In this document: positions 59,901 to 64,000 of the stretch, in pieces
Position numbering within the stretch: position 1 is the stretch's first letter
Layout of the letters: each line of letters starts with the position of its first letter
Source of the DNA: Streptomyces collinus
Lineage (GTDB): Bacteria > Actinomycetota > Actinomycetes > Streptomycetales > Streptomycetaceae
Assembly (NCBI RefSeq): GCF_031348265.1
Contig: NZ_CP133771.1
Span: forward strand, 5,890,001-5,954,000
Reading direction: 5' to 3'
DNA: 64,000 bases
Made by a program: the position numbers and the translations under genes
Notes under the pieces: generated by a model
Told to the model about the DNA's origin: nothing
Database searches by the model: none
What the model saw: only the letters and a program-made list of their open reading frames with translations

Positions 59901-60808
59901 TCCATGCCCAGCTTGCCGTCGCGGGCGCGGCGGACGATGTCCTCGTAGGCCTGCCAGAACTCGAAGAAGTTCAGCGTCTCGGCCTTCTTGATGCCCGCGA
60001 CCACGAGCTGGCGGTCGCCGTTGGGCTTGACCAGGTCGATCGCGAGGCCGAAGTTGACGTGCTCCGGCTTGACCAGGGTCGGCTTGCCGTCCTTCTCCGC
60101 GAAGGAGTAGTTCATCGACGGCATGGCCTTGATGGCCTGCACCATCGCGTAGCCGATCAGGTGCGTGAAGGAGATCTTCCCGCCCCGGGCGCGCTTCAGG
60201 TGGTTGTTGATGACGATGCGGTTGTCGAACAGCAGCTTCACCGGGACCGCGCGCACGGACGTGGCCGTGGGCACCTCCAGCGAGGCGTTCATGTTCTTCG
60301 CGACCGCGGCGGCGGGACCGCGCAGCACGACCTGCTCGGGGCCCGAGGGGGCCTCGGCGGCGGGCTCGGCCTTCTTCGGGGCCGCGGCCGGCTTGGCGGC
60401 GGGCTTCGCGGCCGGGGCGGCCTGCGCCGGAGCGGGGGCCTGGGCCGGGGCCTGCGCGGCGGGCTTCGCCTGGGCCGGAGCCGGGGCGGGCGCCGGAGCG
60501 GCGGCGGGCTTCTCGGCCGCCGGGGCGGGGGCCTGCGCGGGAGCGGCCGGAGCGGCGGCGGGAGCGGTGGTGGTCCCCGCGGCCCCCGCGGCCGCGGTAC
60601 CCGCCGGAGCCGAGGCGGCAGCCGCCCCCGGCTTGTAGTCGGCGAAGAAGTCCCACCAGGCTCGGTCTACGGAATTCGGGTCCTGGAGGTACTGCTGATA
60701 GATCTCGTCGACGAGCCACTCGTTGGCACCGAACGACGCGGCAGGGTTCTTCCCCGCTTGGTCGGTGTCGGTCGAGATGCTCGAGTTACTGGGGGACTGT
60801 GGCGACAC
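56978..60808 (-). CDS. kgd: 2-oxoglutarate dehydrogenase E1/E2 (multifunctional Kgd)
   Basis: A 1276-residue TCA-cycle enzyme. Order: short 2-oxogl_dehyd_N helix (NEWLVDEIYQQYLQDPNSVD), a long Pro/Ala linker, an E2 acyltransferase core without a lipoyl domain (TSTYDHRVIQGAASGEF), then the ThDP E1 module (GHVMADTDPL, HLGAEGTFTGLDGEQIKVSL, GDAAFAGQGVVAETLNMSQL) and transketolase C-terminal parts. GTG 60808 (MSPQSPSNSS) was chosen by known orthologue length. Actinobacterial versions are inhibited by the FHA protein GarA. Confidence 0.96.
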   Translation of the reverse strand: MSPQSPSNSSISTDTDQAGKNPAASFGANEWLVDEIYQQYLQDPNSVDRAWWDFFADYKPGAAAASAPAGTAAAGAAGTTTAPAAAPAAPAQAPAPAAEKPAAAPAPAPAPAQAKPAAQAPAQAPAPAQAAPAAKPAAKPAAAPKKAEPAAEAPSGPEQVVLRGPAAAVAKNMNASLEVPTATSVRAVPVKLLFDNRIVINNHLKRARGGKISFTHLIGYAMVQAIKAMPSMNYSFAEKDGKPTLVKPEHVNFGLAIDLVKPNGDRQLVVAGIKKAETLNFFEFWQAYEDIVRRARDGKLGMDDFTGVTVSLTNPGGLGTVHSVPRLMPGQSVIMGVGSMDYPAEFQGTSQDTLNKLGISKVMTLTSTYDHRVIQGAASGEFLRIVANLLLGENGFYDDIFEALRIPYEPVRWLKDIDASHDDDVTKAARVFELIHSYRVRGHVMADTDPLEYQQRKHPDLDITEHGLTLWDLEREFAVGGFAGKSMMKLRDILGVLRDSYCRTTGIEFMHIQDPKQRKWIQDRVERPHTKPEREEQLRILRRLNAAEAFETFLQTKYVGQKRFSLEGGESVIPLLDAVLDSAAESRLDEVVVGMAHRGRLNVLANIVGKSYAQIFREFEGNLDPKSMHGSGDVKYHLGAEGTFTGLDGEQIKVSLVANPSHLEAVDPVLEGVSRAKQDIIGKGGTDFTVLPVAIHGDAAFAGQGVVAETLNMSQLRGYRTGGTVHIVINNQVGFTAAPESSRSSMYATDVARMIEAPIFHVNGDDPEAVVRVARLAFEFRQAFNKDVVIDLICYRRRGHNESDNPAFTQPLMYDLIDKKRSVRKLYTESLIGRGDITLEEAEQALQDYQGQLEKVFTEVREATSQPGTVESTDPQAEFPVAVNTAVTTEVVKRIAESQVNIPDNITVHPRLLPQLQRRASMVEDGTIDWGMGETLAIGSLLLEGVPVRLAGQDSQRGTFGQRHAVIIDRSTGEEYTPLQYLSEDQARLNVYNSLLSEYAAMGFEYGYSLARPEALVMWEAQFGDFVNGAQTVVDEFISSAEQKWAQTSGVVLLLPHGYEGQGPDHSSARPERFLQMCAQNNMTVAMPTSPSNYFHLLRWQVHNPHHKPLVVFTPKSMLRLKAAAAKADEFTTGQFQPVIGDSSVDAAAVKKVVFCAGKVYYDLEAERQKRGATDTAIIRIERLYPLPGAELQAEIKKYPNAEKYLWAQEEPANQGAWPFIALNLIDHLDLAVGADVPHGERLRRISRPHGSSPAVGSAKRHQAEQEQLVREVFEA

Positions 60809-61089
60809 GGCGGCAACCGCCCTCTTCCGCTTCACAAGATGATGGACAGCGGGAATCAAGGCTACGCCCCCTGGACGGGGAAGGTCAGGTCGGGCCGGTG
60901 CAACGTCGTGCAAGTCACATCTGGAACCGTGTTTCGGGGCTTGAAATGGCGGGAAACAAGCGTGGTTCCGCTTAGCGAGGGAAGGGCGCGGCACGGCCCC
61001 TGGCGCCGATGGCGCGGGCCTGTGCCTGATCACACGTGTCCGTCAGCGCGGACGCCCGTGGATCTTGTGGCTCCGCTTCGAACTTTACG

Positions 61090-62199
61090 TCAACTTGCCA
61101 CAGATGACAGTCCCGGAAGAGTGACAAGAATCCGGCAACCCCGCTCGGATTCGGCCACTCCGATCCGGCCCCCGTGCAGGTCCACCGCCCAGCGGGCGAT
61201 CGCCAGGCCGAGCCCCGTGCCGCCGTCGCTGCCCGGCCCCTGCGGCCGCTTGGCGCTGCCGCGGTTGAACCGCTCGAAGACGCGGTGCCACTCCGACTTC
61301 GGAATGCCGGGGCCCTCGTCCAGGACCTCCAGCTCCAGCGACTCCGGCAGCGGGCCGCGCCGCGCCTTGACCGTCACCCGGCCGTGCGGCGGGCTGTGCT
61401 TGACCGCGTTGTCGATGAGGTTGGCGACGACCTGGTGGATGCGCTCCGGGTCCGCGTGCGCGGTCAACTCCGGTGGGTGGACGTCGAGGTGCAGATGGAC
61501 GTCCGTACGGGTGTGACTGCCCGAGCCGGTGGCGATTCCCGCGCGCACCGAGGCGACCATGTTGGCCTCCTTCAGCACGCCCGACAGATACGGCCACACC
61601 TCGAACCGCCGCTGCTTCAGCGGGACGACGCCGTTGTCCAGGCGCGACAGGTCCAGCAGCGTCTCCACCAGCCGGCCGAGGCGCTCGGTCTGCTTCAGCG
61701 CCGTGCGCATGGTCTCCGGGTCGGCCTGCGTGACGCCGTCGACGATGTTCTCCAGCACCGCGCGCAGTCCCGCGATGGGCGTACGCAGCTCGTGCGAGAC
61801 GTTCGCCACCAGCTCCTTGCGCTGGCTGTCCTGGGCCTCCAGCTCGTCGGCCATGGCGTTGATCGTCACGGCCAGGTCGCCCAGCTCGTCACGGCGGTTC
61901 TCCCGCGTGCGGCGGGTGTAGTCGCCCTGCGAGATGGAACGGGCGACCGCCGTCATCTCGTCCAGCGGTGCCGTGAGCGAATGCGCCACGAACTGCGTAA
62001 TGAGAAGCGTGGCGATCATCGAGAAGACCGTGATGAAGCGCAGCTCCGTCTTCGTATGCACCGCGATCACCGACAGGCCCGTGGTGATCAGCACCGAGAT
62101 GACGACCAGCGCGCCCAGCTTGGTCTTGATCGAGAACGGGCTCACCCCGCCCCAGGGGTTCTCACCGGGGTTTTTCCGTGCGGCAGGCCCGCCGCTCAT
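61090..62199 (-). CDS. Membrane sensor histidine kinase
   Basis: A 369-residue HK with two closely spaced transmembrane helices (about 29-47 and 55-74) and a mere ~8-residue outside loop, so it probably senses within the membrane or from inside. HAMP domain (LTAPLDEMTAVARSISQGDY), HisKA with NVSHELRTPIAGLRAV, N-box ANLIDNAVKHSP, G1 DEGPGIP and G2 GTGLGLAIARW. Its start overlaps the response regulator stop (ATGA), making a single transcription unit. Confidence 0.93.
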   Translation of the reverse strand: MSGGPAARKNPGENPWGGVSPFSIKTKLGALVVISVLITTGLSVIAVHTKTELRFITVFSMIATLLITQFVAHSLTAPLDEMTAVARSISQGDYTRRTRENRRDELGDLAVTINAMADELEAQDSQRKELVANVSHELRTPIAGLRAVLENIVDGVTQADPETMRTALKQTERLGRLVETLLDLSRLDNGVVPLKQRRFEVWPYLSGVLKEANMVASVRAGIATGSGSHTRTDVHLHLDVHPPELTAHADPERIHQVVANLIDNAVKHSPPHGRVTVKARRGPLPESLELEVLDEGPGIPKSEWHRVFERFNRGSAKRPQGPGSDGGTGLGLAIARWAVDLHGGRIGVAESERGCRILVTLPGLSSVAS

Positions 62200-62936
62200 G
62201 GCGTCGGGGTCTCCAGGGCGTAGCCCACGCCGTGCACCGTGCGGATCCGCTCGGCGCCGATCTTCCGGCGCAGCGCCTTGATGTGGCTGTCGACCGTGCG
62301 GGTGCCGGAGGCGTCCGCCCAGTCCCAGACCTCGGCGAGCAGCTGCTCACGGGAGAGCACCGCGCGCGGGGTGTTGGCGAGGCACACCAGCAGATCGAAC
62401 TCGGTGGGCGTGAGGTGGACGTCCTCGCTGCGCACCCGGACCCGGCGCTGCGCGTGGTCGATCTCCAGCTCGCCGAGACGCAGGATGCCGGAGCGGGGCG
62501 TGGCCGCCGCGATGGCGGCCCGCTCCACGCGGCGTAGCAGCACGTGCACGCGCGCCGCCAGCTCCCGCATCGAGAACGGCTTGGTCATGTAGTCGTCGGC
62601 GCCGACCCCGAGACCGACCAGCATGTCGGTCTCGTCGTCGCGCGCGGTGAGCATCATCACCGGCACCGGACGGGCGGCCTGCACGCGTCGGCAGACCTCC
62701 AGACCGTCGAAGCCGGGCAGCATGATGTCGAGGATCAGCAGGTCCGGCTGCCACGCCTCGGCCGTGTCGACCGCGGCCGGGCCGTCACCCGCGGTTTGCA
62801 CGAGGAATCCCTCGGCCCGCAGGCGGGTCGCGATGGCGTCCACGATCGTCGCGTCGTCCTCGACCACCAGGACCCGGCGCTGTGCGCCCGGAGTAGCCGT
62901 CGCCGAACCGTTGTGGGAGGTCTGTGTCTGCTCCAT
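62196..62936 (-). CDS. OmpR-family response regulator
   Basis: A 246-residue regulator. Receiver domain with acidic pocket VVEDDAT and phospho-acceptor D70 (LLILDIMLPG), K in DYMTKPF, and a winged-helix Trans_reg_C domain (TPTEFDLLVCLANTPRAVLS, TVDSHIKALRRKI). Start ATG 62936 (MEQTQTS) behind GGGGCGGG. It precedes its kinase with a 4-base overlap. Target genes unknown. Confidence 0.93.
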   Translation of the reverse strand: MEQTQTSHNGSATATPGAQRRVLVVEDDATIVDAIATRLRAEGFLVQTAGDGPAAVDTAEAWQPDLLILDIMLPGFDGLEVCRRVQAARPVPVMMLTARDDETDMLVGLGVGADDYMTKPFSMRELAARVHVLLRRVERAAIAAATPRSGILRLGELEIDHAQRRVRVRSEDVHLTPTEFDLLVCLANTPRAVLSREQLLAEVWDWADASGTRTVDSHIKALRRKIGAERIRTVHGVGYALETPTP

Positions 62937-63071
62937 CGCCCGCCCCTGGGGTGTGCTTTCCGGAATCAGTGGGGTGATTCCTTCTGACTGGCTATGCCTG
63001 CGCATGGTTGCGATTGACGCTTGAATGATCGGCGTCAGGGGAGCAGCGTACGGGGAGTCAGTACGCCTTTG

Positions 63072-63749
63072 CTATCCAGGGCTGATGGCGAGGTGCACGA
63101 CGTCCGGAACGCCCCGGGCAACCGGGATCTCTTCGGTACGCACCTGTTGGAACCCGGCATTCCGCAAGGTTCCCTCGAATTCCGGAGACGGCTGGGCGGA
63201 CCAGACGGCCAGAACCCCGCCCGGCCTCAACACCCTTGCACAGCTTGCCAGTCCGGCCTCCCGGTAGAGATTTCCGTTGCCGTCCGTGACGGTCCAGTCC
63301 GGCCCGTTGTCGATGTCGAGGCACAGAGCGTCGTACGTGTCGGATGTCTCATTGACGTGTGCGACGAGATCGGTCTCGACGATTTCCGTGCGGGGGTCGC
63401 TCAGGGCCCGGGCGGAGAGCGCGGCGAGCGGGCCGTCGCGATGCCATTCGACGATCGCGTGCTCGCGTTCCACCACCGTGATCCGCCCCCAGCGCGGGTC
63501 CGCCGCGGCGTGCGCGAGGGAGAAGCCGACGCCGAGTCCGCCGATCAGGACGTCGGGGCGCTCCCGGCCGGCCAGGGCGTCCCGTGCCGCGTCGACCAGC
63601 CGCCGCTCCGAGCGGCCGTCGGAGGTGTCCATCAGGAAGCAGCCGTTGGCGATGATCTCCAGCCGGTCGCCGTGCCGGCGCAGCACCACCTCGCCGTGCG
63701 GCCCCTCGCGACGGTCCAGGACCTCGGGAATGTCGTACGGGATAGGCAT
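63072..63749 (-). CDS. Spermidine synthase-like SAM-binding protein
   Basis: A 225-residue class I methyltransferase-fold protein. Nucleotide loop VLIGGLGVGFSLAHAAADP, then VVEREHAIVEWH and the acidic LCLDIDNGPDWTV. It resembles spermidine synthase but lacks the canonical aspartate pair in a Y-DVI context, so the activity may differ. ATG 63749 (MPIPYDIPEVLD). Divergent from the last, partial gene. Confidence 0.82.
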   Translation of the reverse strand: MPIPYDIPEVLDRREGPHGEVVLRRHGDRLEIIANGCFLMDTSDGRSERRLVDAARDALAGRERPDVLIGGLGVGFSLAHAAADPRWGRITVVEREHAIVEWHRDGPLAALSARALSDPRTEIVETDLVAHVNETSDTYDALCLDIDNGPDWTVTDGNGNLYREAGLASCARVLRPGGVLAVWSAQPSPEFEGTLRNAGFQQVRTEEIPVARGVPDVVHLAISPG

Positions 63750-63920
63750 GGGGGCATCCTCGCAGGGGAGGGGGTTGCGGCGCCCGGCATTTCCCCGCGG
63801 CCCGGGCGGGACGCGGGGCGAGGCTTTCGGGTTGCTGTGAATCGGCTTTCGCGTGGCGCGGATCACAGACAGCGGGGGGTCCGGGGCGAAGGCTGGGACC
63901 TGACGGAAGGAGCGCCCGCT

Positions 63921-64000
63921 GTGGAACGGACCGCGCCGCCCCACGAGACGGCCTCAACGGCACCGCCCGTAGCCGACGTGCCGGCGCTGCTGGACGGAAT
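63921..64000 (+). CDS. Start of an unidentified gene (3' truncated)
   Basis: GTG 63921 lies 9 bases after GGAAGGAG and reads MERTAPPHETASTAPPVADV before the window ends. Twenty-seven codons are visible, Pro/Ala/Thr-rich and probably disordered. No family can be assigned. Confidence 0.6.
   Translation, partial: MERTAPPHETASTAPPVADVPALLDG

Noticed and set aside
56903..61516. 1537-codon open frame on the plus strand opposite kgd
   Set aside because: It is the antisense shadow of the highly biased kgd coding sequence; composition is Val/Arg/Leu/Asp-rich without any domain.
1..64000. tRNA, rRNA, CRISPR, IS element or prophage
   Set aside because: No cloverleaf, rRNA core, regular spacer array, transposase or integrase was recognised on either strand. 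The tandem arrays differ from CRISPR because units are contiguous and degenerate.

Overview
The window comes from a high-GC actinomycete chromosome, almost certainly Streptomyces. Gene content and order closely follow the core region of Streptomyces coelicolor that runs from sigR to the 2-oxoglutarate decarboxylase/dehydrogenase gene. This was judged from recognised protein sequences and synteny; no database search was run. Coding density is high, GTG starts and ATGA/GTGA overlaps are common, and I see no rRNA, tRNA, IS element, prophage or CRISPR array.

Layout. (1) 1-5458: 3' part of sigR with rsrA (thiol-oxidative stress sigma/anti-sigma pair), two translationally coupled membrane HD-domain proteins, a TPR-like protein and peptide deformylase. 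(2) 5754-8206: two-gene albaflavenone pathway, epi-isozizaene synthase plus CYP170A1. (3) 8218-13156: class Ia ribonucleotide reductase operon nrdA-nrdB-nrdS on the minus strand behind a cobalamin riboswitch. (4) 13191-15082: sodium:solute symporter with its small DUF3311 partner. (5) 15226-24235: aminosugar block: dasR, divergent dasABC chitobiose importer, GH3 hexosaminidase, nagB and a SIS-domain NagB-II-like protein, with several DasR (dre) sites. (6) 24380-33803: SDR/TetR pair with twin palindromes, PdtaS-type kinase next to wblE, diacylglycerol-kinase-family protein, ushX-sigH osmotic-stress locus, zf-UBP protein and an Na+/H+ antiporter.

(7) 33918-38788: a PLP desulfhydrase-like gene divergent from a family 2B encapsulin shell gene, which is followed by a polyprenyl synthase with a disordered N-terminal extension (probable encapsulated cargo), then a GNAT acetyltransferase. 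(8) 39051-46431: small zinc-ribbon protein, DGPF/ECF42 pair, glyoxalase-like protein, Pit phosphate transporter, nickel superoxide dismutase (sodN) divergent from its maturation protease (sodX), CGNR regulator and a methyltransferase. (9) 46488-51028: polar amino acid ABC importer and malic enzyme. (10) 51394-56888: MDR oxidoreductase, an HTH/stand-alone Clp-N operon behind two palindromes, a PadR/DUF4097 operon, and a nine-copy 57-bp hairpin minisatellite between convergent genes. (11) 56978-64000: kgd (2-oxoglutarate dehydrogenase E1/E2), a two-component system, a spermidine-synthase-like protein and the start of an unknown gene.

The most interesting points are the encapsulin/polyprenyl synthase pair, the HTH-ClpN decoy-like operon, the ordered minisatellite (three-unit higher-order repeat), a near-consensus DasR site far from any sugar gene, and several independent degenerate tandem-repeat arrays confined to intergenic gaps.
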